Positions 1-6,370 are shown, counted from the stretch's first letter. The stretch is DNA of 6,633 nucleotides from Candidatus Aminicenantota bacterium (GCA_030673995.1 DAOUYU010000096.1:1-6633), one strand, 5' to 3'. Notes: a model not told the origin generated them from the sequence alone. Made by a program: numbers and translations.

Positions 1-472
1 CCATCCAAATTGGAAGGGAAAACGTATAACGCGGATAATCCTCGATTCCCGGCTTCGCTTTCCTTTAAAAGCCAGGATTCTCTCCACACTCTCCAGGGGA
101 AAAATCCTTGTCTTTACCTCAAAACAAGCCTCCCGGAAAAAAACTGAGGCCCTTCGTGAAAAGGGCGTTGAGGTTGTTTCTCTTTCTAGCACTTCATCCG
201 GTCTCGATCTAGAAGAAGCGCTCTCCTGGCTGGGGAAACATGAGGTATCAAGCGTTCTTGTGGAAGGCGGCGGCCGCTTGTTGACTTCAATGCTTGAGAA
301 GAGAAGTGTAGATAAAATATGTATAATCATCTCTCCCAGATTGATCGGAGGAAAATCAGCTCCGTCCTTTTTCCAGGGAGAAGGTGTGGATTTTATTAAG
401 GATTCTCTTTTTTTGAAGAGTACAAGCTCTTTTCAAATTGATGAAGATATCATCCTGGAAGGATATTTCTAA
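1..472 (+). CDS. ribD: RibD, C-terminal reductase domain (5'-truncated by window edge)
   Basis: This is the 3' part of the bifunctional riboflavin enzyme RibD. Complete codons begin at base 2, about 156 residues are visible, and the stop is TAA at 470-472. The visible part matches the reductase domain, which uses NADPH to reduce the ribosyl side chain of 5-amino-6-ribosylamino-uracil phosphate in the cytoplasm. Recognisable signatures in order are ILDSRLRFPL near the start (family pattern DSrLRtP), the LVEGGGRLL motif two-thirds along (cofactor and substrate pocket), SPRLIGGKSAPSFFQGEG (family pattern aPxliGG), and a final DEDIILEGYF. The N-terminal deaminase domain with its zinc ligands lies outside the window, so a stand-alone reductase cannot be excluded. 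The stop codon overlaps the ribE start (TAATG), indicating translational coupling in a rib operon. Confidence 0.93.
   Translation, partial: HPNWKGKRITRIILDSRLRFPLKARILSTLSRGKILVFTSKQASRKKTEALREKGVEVVSLSSTSSGLDLEEALSWLGKHEVSSVLVEGGGRLLTSMLEKRSVDKICIIISPRLIGGKSAPSFFQGEGVDFIKDSLFLKSTSSFQIDEDIILEGYF
457..463 (+). promoter_or_regulatory. Shine-Dalgarno site of ribE inside the ribD 3' end
   Basis: GGAAGGA lies 8 bases before the ATG at 472, entirely within the last codons of ribD. It fixes the ribE start and supports coupled translation of the two genes. Confidence 0.75.
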
Positions 473-1062
473 TGTTTACCGGAATCATCCATCATACAGG
501 CCTGTTCAAGGGATACCGCCAAGGAAAACAAGAAATAGTTGTCGAAGCTCCCGCTCTCTCTTCCCGGATAGAGATTGGGGAAAGTTTGGCTGTAAACGGG
601 GTCTGCTTAAGCCTTACCAAAAATGAAAAAAACCGGCTCTTTTTCAATCTTTCTCAAGAAACCATCAAAAAGACCAATCTGGGCTCTCTCCGGCAAGGGG
701 AAAAACTCAACCTTGAGCTGTCTCTTACCCTTTCTTCTCCCTTAAGTGGTCATTTCGTCACGGGCCATATCGATTCCCAGGGAAAAGTGCTCAAAGTTTC
801 AGAGAAAAAGCCAGGAAAAAGAATGACAATCTCTTTTCCATCGGAGCTCAGGCCATATTTTATCCCCAAGGGATCAGTGGCTTTAAACGGAGCAAGCCTG
901 ACCGTAGCTGATTTAAGGGCTTCTTCACTCGAGGTCGAGCTGATACCTATCACCCTGAAAAATTCTAACCTGGGAGATTTAAAAAGCGGTGATCCGGTCA
1001 ACATAGAGTGTGACATGTTCGGAAAATACGCGTATAATTGGATGAGTCAATGGAAAAGATAG
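472..1062 (+). CDS. ribE: Riboflavin synthase, alpha chain
   Basis: Catalyses the last step of riboflavin synthesis, dismutation of two 6,7-dimethyl-8-ribityllumazine molecules to riboflavin and a pyrimidine that is recycled. The 196-residue length is normal for this trimeric enzyme. The hallmark N-terminus MFTGII is present, followed by two homologous lumazine-binding barrels (about 1-95 and 96-190). The first carries NGVCLSL (residues 42-48) with the conserved Cys45, and SGHFVTGHID (92-101). The second carries KGSVALNGASLTV (133-145) and SGDPVNIECDMFGKYA (172-187), where Asp181 aligns with the catalytic-pocket aspartate. The usual Thr after Cys-Leu in the first barrel is Ser, a conservative change. 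It is preceded by a strong ribosome site and overlaps the ribD stop; its own 3' end overlaps the probable start of ribBA. Some nomenclatures call this gene ribC. Confidence 0.97.
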   Translation: MFTGIIHHTGLFKGYRQGKQEIVVEAPALSSRIEIGESLAVNGVCLSLTKNEKNRLFFNLSQETIKKTNLGSLRQGEKLNLELSLTLSSPLSGHFVTGHIDSQGKVLKVSEKKPGKRMTISFPSELRPYFIPKGSVALNGASLTVADLRASSLEVELIPITLKNSNLGDLKSGDPVNIECDMFGKYAYNWMSQWKR

Positions 1063-2309
1063 AAAATAAAGAGAAGAAAAAAGTAAACACAATGAAAGAC
1101 AGGCCACAAAAAACAACAGCAGAACAGGCCGTAAAGGCAGTAAAATCAGGAAAACTCATCATTATCGTCGACGATGAAGACCGGGAGAATGAAGGCGACC
1201 TCATGGCAGCGGCTGAAAAGGTTACTCCAGAAATCATCAACTTTATGACAAAGCACGCCCGTGGTCTTATCTGCCTTCCCCTGACCAAAAAAAGGCTAAA
1301 GGAGCTTGCCATACCTTTAATGGTTCGAGACAACACAGCTCCTTTCCAGACAGCCTTCACTGTTTCTATAGATGCCAAGGAAGGAGTCACAACTGGTATT
1401 TCTGCATACGACCGGGCCAAAACAGTTCTGACTGCCATAGACCCTAAAACCCGCCCCAAGGACCTTTCACGGCCTGGCCATATCTTTCCCCTTCAAGCAA
1501 AGGATGGCGGTGTTTTAGAGAGATCAGGGCAGACAGAAGCAGCAATTGACATCGCTCGTATGGCAGGTCTAAAACGAGCAGGAGTCATCTGCGAGATCAT
1601 GAATGAAGACGGGACAATGGCCCGGATGCCCCAACTTAAGAAGTTTAGCCAGGCTCATAACATTCCCATCCTGACTATCGCCGATCTTATTCACTTCCGG
1701 ATGAAACATGAAAGGCTTGTTAATAAAGTCGGAGAAGCCGATTTACCCACGAAGTTCGGACACTTCAAAGTGATGGTTTTTGAAGATACTATCCATAAGG
1801 AAAATCATGTCGCTCTGGTCAAAGGAGAAATCCAGAAGGACGAACCAATATTAGTCCGAGCTCACTCTCAGTGTTTGACCGGGGATACCTTTGGTTCTAT
1901 ACGCTGTGATTGTGGTGAACAACTTCACCAAGCTATGGAAATAATTAACAAGGAGGGAAAAGGAGTCATCCTTTATATGCTCAATCACGAGGGAAGAGGC
2001 ATTGGCTTTACCAATAAAATCAAAGCCTATGCCATCCAGGAGCATGGAGTCGACACTGTTGAGGCCAACCGGAAACTGGGCTTTAAACCCGACCAAAGGG
2101 ATTATGGAATAGGAGCTCAGATCCTGGTTTCCCTCGGAATCAAGAAGATCCGGCTTATGACCAACAATCCCCGGAAGTTTGTCGGCCTGGCAGGCTATGG
2201 ATTAAAAATTGCTGAGCGCGTGCCTATCGAAATCGTCCCTAACAAACATGCACTCAAATACCTTAAGACCAAAAAAGAAAAAATGGGTCATATCCTGGAA
2301 ATGGTCTGA
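1050..2309 (+). CDS. ribBA: RibBA: 3,4-dihydroxy-2-butanone-4-phosphate synthase / GTP cyclohydrolase II fusion
   Basis: Bifunctional cytoplasmic enzyme making both early riboflavin precursors, from ribulose 5-phosphate and from GTP. Numbering is from the ATG at 1050 (419 residues). The RibB domain (about 22-222) shows VDDEDRENEGDL (40-51), TKHARGLICLP (67-77), SIDAKEGVTTGISAYDRA (106-123), RPGHIFPL (141-148) and CEIMNEDGTMARMP (181-194). The metal-ligand His of its GHTEA motif is Gln161 here (codon CAG, 1530-1532), which could impair this half. The RibA domain (about 230-415) shows RAHSQCLTGDTFGSIRCDCG with zinc ligands Cys275, Cys286 and Cys288, HEGRGIG (313-319), DTVEANRKLGF (335-345) and RLMTNNPRK (368-376), all intact. 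Start is uncertain: ATG 1050 (overlaps ribE by 13 bases, weak GGA upstream), ATG 1092 (405 residues, no clear ribosome site) or TTG 1038. Residues 1-15 are Lys/Glu-rich and outside the domain. No ribH follows. Confidence 0.95.
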   Translation: MEKIENKEKKKVNTMKDRPQKTTAEQAVKAVKSGKLIIIVDDEDRENEGDLMAAAEKVTPEIINFMTKHARGLICLPLTKKRLKELAIPLMVRDNTAPFQTAFTVSIDAKEGVTTGISAYDRAKTVLTAIDPKTRPKDLSRPGHIFPLQAKDGGVLERSGQTEAAIDIARMAGLKRAGVICEIMNEDGTMARMPQLKKFSQAHNIPILTIADLIHFRMKHERLVNKVGEADLPTKFGHFKVMVFEDTIHKENHVALVKGEIQKDEPILVRAHSQCLTGDTFGSIRCDCGEQLHQAMEIINKEGKGVILYMLNHEGRGIGFTNKIKAYAIQEHGVDTVEANRKLGFKPDQRDYGIGAQILVSLGIKKIRLMTNNPRKFVGLAGYGLKIAERVPIEIVPNKHALKYLKTKKEKMGHILEMV

Positions 2310-2378
2310 CAAAAAATATCCATATTCCCAAATTCACATGTCAATGGAAGCGATTTTATTTCCCAAAACCCTTTTTTT
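2310..2378. other. Convergent spacer between ribBA and dtd with T tracts, no clear terminator
   Basis: This 69-base spacer separates two converging genes. It contains a run of nine T at 2372-2380 (running into the complement of the dtd stop) and, just inside dtd, eight T at 2385-2392. I could not find a stable GC-rich stem immediately upstream of either tract in the plus direction. In the minus direction there is only a short AT-only inverted repeat (AATAT/ATATT, about 2315-2326) before an A6 on the plus strand. Transcript ends are therefore unassigned. Confidence 0.5.
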
Positions 2379-2822
2379 TTATGATTTTTTTTCAAGAATA
2401 AAAGTGACGGGACCATCGTTAATGAGATGGACATCCATCAGTGCGCTGAAGACTCCTGTCTCGACCTTAATGCCTCTCTGTCTGATCAGGCTTATAAAAC
2501 CATCAAAAAGCTCTTTTGCTCTTTCCGGTACTTCGGCCTTGTCAAAACTGGGCCTTCTTCCTTTCTTCACAGAACCGGCAAGAGTAAATTGAGACACTGC
2601 GAGCACCTCTCCCAGGACCTCCGTCAAAGACAAGTTCATCTTTCCTTCATCATCAGGGAAGATCCGGAGCTCCACAATTTTTTTTGCCAGATACTGAGCA
2701 TCTTCCTCTGAATCCCCTTTTTCAATACCGACCAGAAGACACACTCCCTTCTCAATTTCACCAGTGGTCTTTCTGTCAACTTCAACCGAGGCATGTCTGA
2801 CCCTTTGTAATACGACCTTCAT
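2379..2822 (-). CDS. dtd: D-aminoacyl-tRNA deacylase (DTD)
   Basis: Proofreading enzyme that hydrolyses D-amino acids (and glycine mischarged on tRNA-Ala) from tRNA, acting in the cytoplasm as a homodimer. The 147-residue protein matches the family length (about 145) and begins with the classic MKVVLQRV. Both active-site signatures are present: SQFT at 77-80 (family SQxT), followed by KKGRRPSF at 86-93, and the Gly-cisPro motif NDGPVT at 135-140, which enforces chiral discrimination. The family usually has SQFTLyAD; here it reads SQFTLAGS, a side-position change. An in-frame ATG exists at 2864, but it lies inside murJ and adds 14 residues absent from the family, so the ATG at 2822 is chosen; AGAGGG and GAGAG stretches precede it. 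It starts 7 bases after the murJ stop, so the two are almost certainly co-transcribed. The last codons contain an A8 tract. Confidence 0.96.
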   Translation of the reverse strand: MKVVLQRVRHASVEVDRKTTGEIEKGVCLLVGIEKGDSEEDAQYLAKKIVELRIFPDDEGKMNLSLTEVLGEVLAVSQFTLAGSVKKGRRPSFDKAEVPERAKELFDGFISLIRQRGIKVETGVFSALMDVHLINDGPVTFILEKKS

Positions 2823-2829
2823 CTCTCTC

Positions 2830-4407
2830 TTACCCTCTGATGATTTCCTCACGGGAGAAAGCATCTCTTAAGCTTTTTAAATCTTCCTGGTTAAACAGCA
2901 GATTCAAGAATATATAGACCAGGATCCCGACGGTAATAGCTGCAACTAAAACAGTAAGCTGCTTCAGGAAAACCAGATACTGGAAGTCATACTGCTTCAT
3001 AAAAAACCAAACTGCAGCTCCCATCAATCCTGCAAAAAATGTGGATTTTATACCCAAGGTAATAATTTCCTTCTTTTCTATTCGACCGATCTTTTTCTCC
3101 AGCAAAAAGAGAAGCAGAATGAAATTGAAAACCGAGCTTACTGACAGAGCCAGGGCGATCCCTCCGACACGCAGAGGATTCATCAAGATCAAAGACAATC
3201 CGATATAGCTCAGCATGACAAAAAAGGCAACGAAAACAGGAGTTTTTATATCCTTAAAGGAATAAAAAGCAGGCGCTAAAATTTTTATCCCGGAAATAAA
3301 AGGGATGCCAAAGGCAAAATAGAACAAACACAACGCACACAGATCTGTTGAGCGCTCATCGAATACACCACGTTCAAAAAGGACCTGGACAATAGGACGC
3401 CTGAGAACCAGAAGCCCCACCATTGCTGGTAAGGTTACAAAAAATATCAACTTAAAGGAAAAGATGAGTGTCCTTTTCATGCCTTGAATATCCTGACGGG
3501 CAGCTTGACCAGAAAAAGTGGGCAGCAGGGCAATTGAAAGCGCAATAGAGAAAATTCCGAGGGTAAATTCCTGAATTCTCGAAGAAAAGTAAAGCGAAGC
3601 AACGCTTTCTTTCCCGAGCCATGTGGCAATCATCCGGCTGATCGCATAATTTATCTGGACGATCCCAGCCCCGAATATGCCCGGAACCATAAGCCTTGCC
3701 ACTTTACGCACGGCCGGATGGGTAAAGGAAAGTCCGAACTTAAATCGCATTCCGTTTCGCCAGAGAAAAGGAATCTGGAAGGCAAGCTGCAATACGCCGC
3801 CTAGAACAACACCCACCGCAAAGACAATGGCAGGCTCTTCCGCCTTCCTCGCAGAAAGAAGCGCTGCAGTGATGATGGTTAAATTGAATAGAACGGGAGT
3901 AAAAGCAGGAACGAAAAATTTTTGAAAAGAGTTCAGGATCGCCATTGCCAGGGCGGCCAGACTGATTAAAAAAACATAAGGAAACATTATCCAGGTAAGA
4001 ATGGTGGTCAGCTCCCAACTCCCTTCCACACCTTTAAAGCCTGGCGCAATAATCTTTACCAGGATCGGCGATAAGGCTATACCCAGGACAGTGAGGATCG
4101 TCATAACCAGAGTGAGGTCGAAGAAAAACAAATTGGCAAACTTCCAGAGTTCATCTCTCGATTTTTCTTTTTTCATCTGGGTAAAGATAGGAATAAAAGC
4201 CGCGGTCATAGCACCTTCACCTGTTAACCTTCGCAGTAAATTGGGGATAGTATAGCCAATAGCAAATTCATCCATTCCTCTGCTTGTCCCCATAAAGTAT
4301 GCCTGGAGCATGTCTCTGAAGTAGCCCAGAATCCTGCTCATGAAAGTGGGTGCAGAGACGGCAAGGGTCGATCTTAACAATCTTCGATTCTGGTCTTTCT
4401 GTTTCAT
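2830..4407 (-). CDS. murJ: MurJ (MviN) lipid II flippase
   Basis: Inner-membrane MOP-superfamily transporter that flips lipid II across the cytoplasmic membrane for peptidoglycan synthesis. At 525 residues it is of normal length, and it is strongly hydrophobic throughout, consistent with about 14 membrane helices (for example around 90-113 and 136-158, and a C-terminal pair). Functional arginines align with characterised MurJ: Arg25 and Arg31 in SRILGYFRD, the IPNLLRRLTGEGAMTAAFIP motif (Arg59/Arg60) and Arg277 in YFSSRIQEF. The downstream KILAPAFYSFKDIKTPV stretch closely matches the E. coli protein. Asp46 in GMDEF sits where the family has ADAF. The ATG at 4407 gives a normal N-terminus, but I see no convincing Shine-Dalgarno sequence before it and no clear promoter on this strand in the 89-base spacer. 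dtd follows 7 bases later. Confidence 0.96.
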   Translation of the reverse strand: MKQKDQNRRLLRSTLAVSAPTFMSRILGYFRDMLQAYFMGTSRGMDEFAIGYTIPNLLRRLTGEGAMTAAFIPIFTQMKKEKSRDELWKFANLFFFDLTLVMTILTVLGIALSPILVKIIAPGFKGVEGSWELTTILTWIMFPYVFLISLAALAMAILNSFQKFFVPAFTPVLFNLTIITAALLSARKAEEPAIVFAVGVVLGGVLQLAFQIPFLWRNGMRFKFGLSFTHPAVRKVARLMVPGIFGAGIVQINYAISRMIATWLGKESVASLYFSSRIQEFTLGIFSIALSIALLPTFSGQAARQDIQGMKRTLIFSFKLIFFVTLPAMVGLLVLRRPIVQVLFERGVFDERSTDLCALCLFYFAFGIPFISGIKILAPAFYSFKDIKTPVFVAFFVMLSYIGLSLILMNPLRVGGIALALSVSSVFNFILLLFLLEKKIGRIEKKEIITLGIKSTFFAGLMGAAVWFFMKQYDFQYLVFLKQLTVLVAAITVGILVYIFLNLLFNQEDLKSLRDAFSREEIIRG

Positions 4408-4496
4408 TTTAGATCAGCGATAGGAGCTATTCGTTTAGGATAGTTGACTTTATAGAGAGAATATCTTATCATACTTTTTTCAAAAAGGAGAGAGAA
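4408..4496. other. Divergent spacer between murJ and rpsT
   Basis: This 89-base region separates the starts of murJ (minus) and rpsT (plus). It holds the rpsT promoter and ribosome site. On the murJ strand I could not assemble a -35/-10 pair with acceptable spacing; TATAAA and TATGAT hexamers occur but lack a partner. A tiny inverted repeat ATAG-GAG-CTAT (4420-4430) lies in the murJ leader. Confidence 0.55.
4444..4472 (+). promoter_or_regulatory. Sigma-70-type promoter of rpsT
   Basis: A -35 box TTGACT (4444-4449) and a -10 box TATCAT (4467-4472) are separated by exactly 17 bases, close to consensus. Transcription would begin near 4479, giving a leader of only about 18 bases that carries the AAGGAG ribosome site (4485-4490). 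This is the only good promoter I can read in the murJ-rpsT divergent spacer. Confidence 0.72.
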
Positions 4497-4775
4497 ATGG
4501 CTTATCACAAATCAGCCATACGACAGTGGAGACGAAGCTTGCGCAGGAATTCTGTAAACAAGAGGAACAAATCGATTCTCCGCAATCAGATAAAAAAATT
4601 GAGAGAAGCCATTAATAACAAGGATAAAGAAGCAGCCCAGAATCTTCTTCCCCCTACTTTCTCTCTCATAGATAAATCAGTGAAGAAAAGGGCAATCCAC
4701 GAAAACAAAGGCAACAGATTCAAGTCAAGATTGAGCCGCCAAGTCGAATTGATTAGCTCTTCTCCCTCCAAGTGA
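4497..4775 (+). CDS. rpsT: 30S ribosomal protein S20
   Basis: Small primary-binding protein of the 30S subunit that contacts 16S rRNA. The 92-residue, highly basic protein starts MAYHKSAIRQWRRSLRRN, equivalent to the family's MANIKSAxKR start with Arg/Lys-rich first helix. It continues with IKKLREAINNKDKEAAQ (32-48) and then DKSVKKRAIHENKGNRFKSRL (about 59-79), matching the S20 pattern in which a basic helix with IHKNKAARxKSRL binds rRNA. Three-helix architecture is expected. The ATG is set by AAGGAG with a 6-base spacer and a near-consensus promoter just upstream. It stands as a single-gene unit between divergent murJ and convergent holA. Its last 23 bases, encoding a Ser-rich tail ending in SSSPSK, overlap the 3' end of holA on the other strand. 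No terminator hairpin is evident after the stop. Confidence 0.96.
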   Translation: MAYHKSAIRQWRRSLRRNSVNKRNKSILRNQIKKLREAINNKDKEAAQNLLPPTFSLIDKSVKKRAIHENKGNRFKSRLSRQVELISSSPSK

Positions 4776-5838
4776 TCTCTTCTTTCTTCCTAAAGTCACA
4801 ATAATCAAAAAGAAAGCTCTCCATAAGTATCCTGGGATTGAGAGCGGATGTTTTTATTTTTAAATCGACATTCTCAAGCTCTCCCAGAAAATGTTTCAAA
4901 TCTTTCATAGGAATTCTCTCCACTAACGAAAAGAATTCCCGAAGTTTATCGGCATAAAAGTTTCCGAATTTTTCATGAATATGAGGTTTTAACTCCTTGA
5001 AGATCGCCTTCTTGTCGGTATTTTTTTCCTTAAGCATTAATTTAGCTAGAAAAATTTCCCGAAAAAACTTGACCATTGTACCCAGGATATATTCAGGCTT
5101 TATTCCTTCTCTGAACAAATTATTTAAAACGATAAGACTTTGTGTTAAATCAGCTTTTCCCAGGCTGTCGGCAATCTCCCACTCAGGAGAGGTTCTAACC
5201 CAGCCAGAAACCTGATTAACATCATCCAACTCCACCACTTTTTTCTCGTCTACAAATATCGTAAGCTTTTCTATCTCACTATTCAATCTCCTCAGATCAT
5301 TACCGGCAAGTTCCTCCAACCTTCTTTTTGCTTCAAGAGTAACTGTCTTTCCCAGGGAAGAGAATGTTCTATCCATCCAGGTCATAAGAGCCTTATTTTT
5401 TAAAGGTTTCATCTCTTTCAAGCAGACTGCTGAAGAAGAAAGAGATGAAAAAAATTTGAAGAGTGAAGTGCTTCTCTTTAGTTTTCCTGAAAGAATAATA
5501 ACAATGACAGTCTTCAAGGATGGAGAAGAAAAATATTCTTTTAAAATTTCCTTTTCCTGCTGGGAAAGAGTCTCTCTCTTTCCTTGAGGAACCTCGACAA
5601 TAACTAAACGCCGCGGTGTGAGAAAGAGGGGAATGGTTCTGGCTGTATCGATAATTTCTGCCCAGGAGTTATCTTCTAGGCCGAATCTTTCAATGTTGTA
5701 ATCCTGAGCTTCACCGGAAATCAGGATTTCTTTAAGTTTATCGACGAATTGATAGGCAGGAAAATTTTCCTCACCATAAAAAAAATAACAAGGTACAAGA
5801 GTCTCTTCCCTGATCTCTTTATCCTGGAAACTCTCCAC
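4753..5838 (-). CDS. holA: DNA polymerase III delta subunit
   Basis: Delta subunit of the clamp loader, which opens the beta sliding clamp and, with delta-prime and tau/gamma, loads it on DNA. The 361-residue protein is slightly longer than the usual 330-345. The N-terminal domain has the family's YFFYGEENFPAYQFVDKLK opening (18-36; family vYLLhGdE), then TIPLFLTPRRLVIVEV (68-83), the segment near the clamp-binding region. The middle domain carries ELAGNDLRRLNSEIEKL (176-192), the most recognisable HolA signature (family GnDlrrleneleKL). The C-terminal helical collar domain, including ALNPRILMESFLFDYC, follows. GTG at 5838 is the only plausible start: an in-frame TAG lies just upstream and no ATG, GTG or TTG follows before the conserved region. 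It begins 4 bases after the lptE stop, completing a leuS-lptE-holA operon as in E. coli. Confidence 0.95.
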   Translation of the reverse strand: MESFQDKEIREETLVPCYFFYGEENFPAYQFVDKLKEILISGEAQDYNIERFGLEDNSWAEIIDTARTIPLFLTPRRLVIVEVPQGKRETLSQQEKEILKEYFSSPSLKTVIVIILSGKLKRSTSLFKFFSSLSSSAVCLKEMKPLKNKALMTWMDRTFSSLGKTVTLEAKRRLEELAGNDLRRLNSEIEKLTIFVDEKKVVELDDVNQVSGWVRTSPEWEIADSLGKADLTQSLIVLNNLFREGIKPEYILGTMVKFFREIFLAKLMLKEKNTDKKAIFKELKPHIHEKFGNFYADKLREFFSLVERIPMKDLKHFLGELENVDLKIKTSALNPRILMESFLFDYCDFRKKEEITWREKS

Positions 5839-5842
5839 CCCT

Positions 5843-6370
5843 TTAAAATCCTTCTAATATGGTACTCACCAAACTCCGGGCAAATTTCTCTGCAATCTTG
5901 TCCAAGGCCTCAGACTCCACACTTTCAAAATCTGTCCCCTCTGGTACTTCGTATTCATGTTGATATGAATAATTAGGATTTGAAAATATAATTTTCTGAT
6001 TGACCAGATCCCTTAGCATAATATTGGTGACAACTGTGATGTTATAGCGGTCGGCTGAGGCGTCCTTGGCAAAAGCAATTGGAGTAGCACTGAAGGAGAT
6101 GATTTCTCCCAATAAGACAGCATCTGCCGTCTGCATATCTGCGGTAATCTCGACTTTCCCCCTCGCCACCAGCTCATCGATAACGCCCTGGGTTAATTTT
6201 AAGTCCAGTTCAAAACGGGTGGTTAAGTTTTTGAACATGGGGATGTTGATTTTCTTGATATGAGAAGGAAGAAAGCTTCCTGTCCCCCGAAGATGATATC
6301 CACAGTGAAAAAGGAAAAAACAGGTGAAAATCAGGGGAAAAAACTTCTTCAAACCTGCCTTATAGATCAT
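5843..6370 (-). CDS. lptE: LPS-assembly lipoprotein LptE
   Basis: Outer-membrane lipoprotein that plugs and matures the LptD barrel, which inserts lipopolysaccharide in the outer leaflet. The 175-residue protein has a short basic start (KAGLKK), a hydrophobic core (about residues 10-21) and Cys23 followed by GYHLRGTGSFLPSHIKKINIP. This is the family hallmark (CGYxlrG then a strand ending IP.F.N.T). Later signatures are LTQGVIDELVARGKVEI (59-75) and ADAVLLGEI (82-90), also typical of the family. The lipobox reads L-F-H-Cys23: a His immediately before the modified Cys is atypical, although the CGYH context makes Cys23 the clear lipidation candidate; Cys17 is an alternative. ATG at 6370 overlaps the leuS stop as ATGA and has no strong ribosome site, implying coupling. 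holA follows after 4 bases. Its presence is the best evidence for an LPS outer membrane. Confidence 0.93.
   Translation of the reverse strand: MIYKAGLKKFFPLIFTCFFLFHCGYHLRGTGSFLPSHIKKINIPMFKNLTTRFELDLKLTQGVIDELVARGKVEITADMQTADAVLLGEIISFSATPIAFAKDASADRYNITVVTNIMLRDLVNQKIIFSNPNYSYQHEYEVPEGTDFESVESEALDKIAEKFARSLVSTILEGF
5849..5853 (-). promoter_or_regulatory. Ribosome binding site of holA (supports GTG start)
   Basis: On the minus strand AAGGA lies 10 bases before the GTG at 5838 and sits inside the last codons of lptE. The spacer is slightly long; AAAGGG directly abuts the start and is too close to serve. Together with the upstream in-frame stop, it supports the GTG start. Confidence 0.55.

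Noticed and set aside
998..1459. 153-codon open frame on the minus strand opposite ribE/ribBA
   Set aside because: It is antisense to strongly conserved RibBA motifs and encodes a Ser/Phe-rich sequence with no recognisable domain; it is a shadow of the real frame.
2297..2328. Imperfect inverted repeat GGAAATGG / CCATATTCC at the ribBA end, considered as terminator
   Set aside because: The stem is interrupted and short, and no T tract follows it, so it does not qualify as an intrinsic terminator.
2209..2592. 127-codon plus-strand open frame across the ribBA end and dtd
   Set aside because: It runs out of frame through ribBA and antisense through the conserved DTD motifs, with no domain or ribosome site of its own.
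2823..2864. Upstream ATG extension of dtd
   Set aside because: The extra 14 residues overlap murJ and precede the universally recognisable MKVVLQRV start, which gives the usual family length.
3740..4018. 92-codon minus-strand open frame inside murJ
   Set aside because: It is an alternative frame of murJ rich in Cys/His/Ser by chance; the murJ frame carries the family motifs.
4420..4430. ATAG-GAG-CTAT inverted repeat in the murJ leader, considered as operator
   Set aside because: A 4-base stem of mostly AT pairs is expected by chance and has no second copy nearby.
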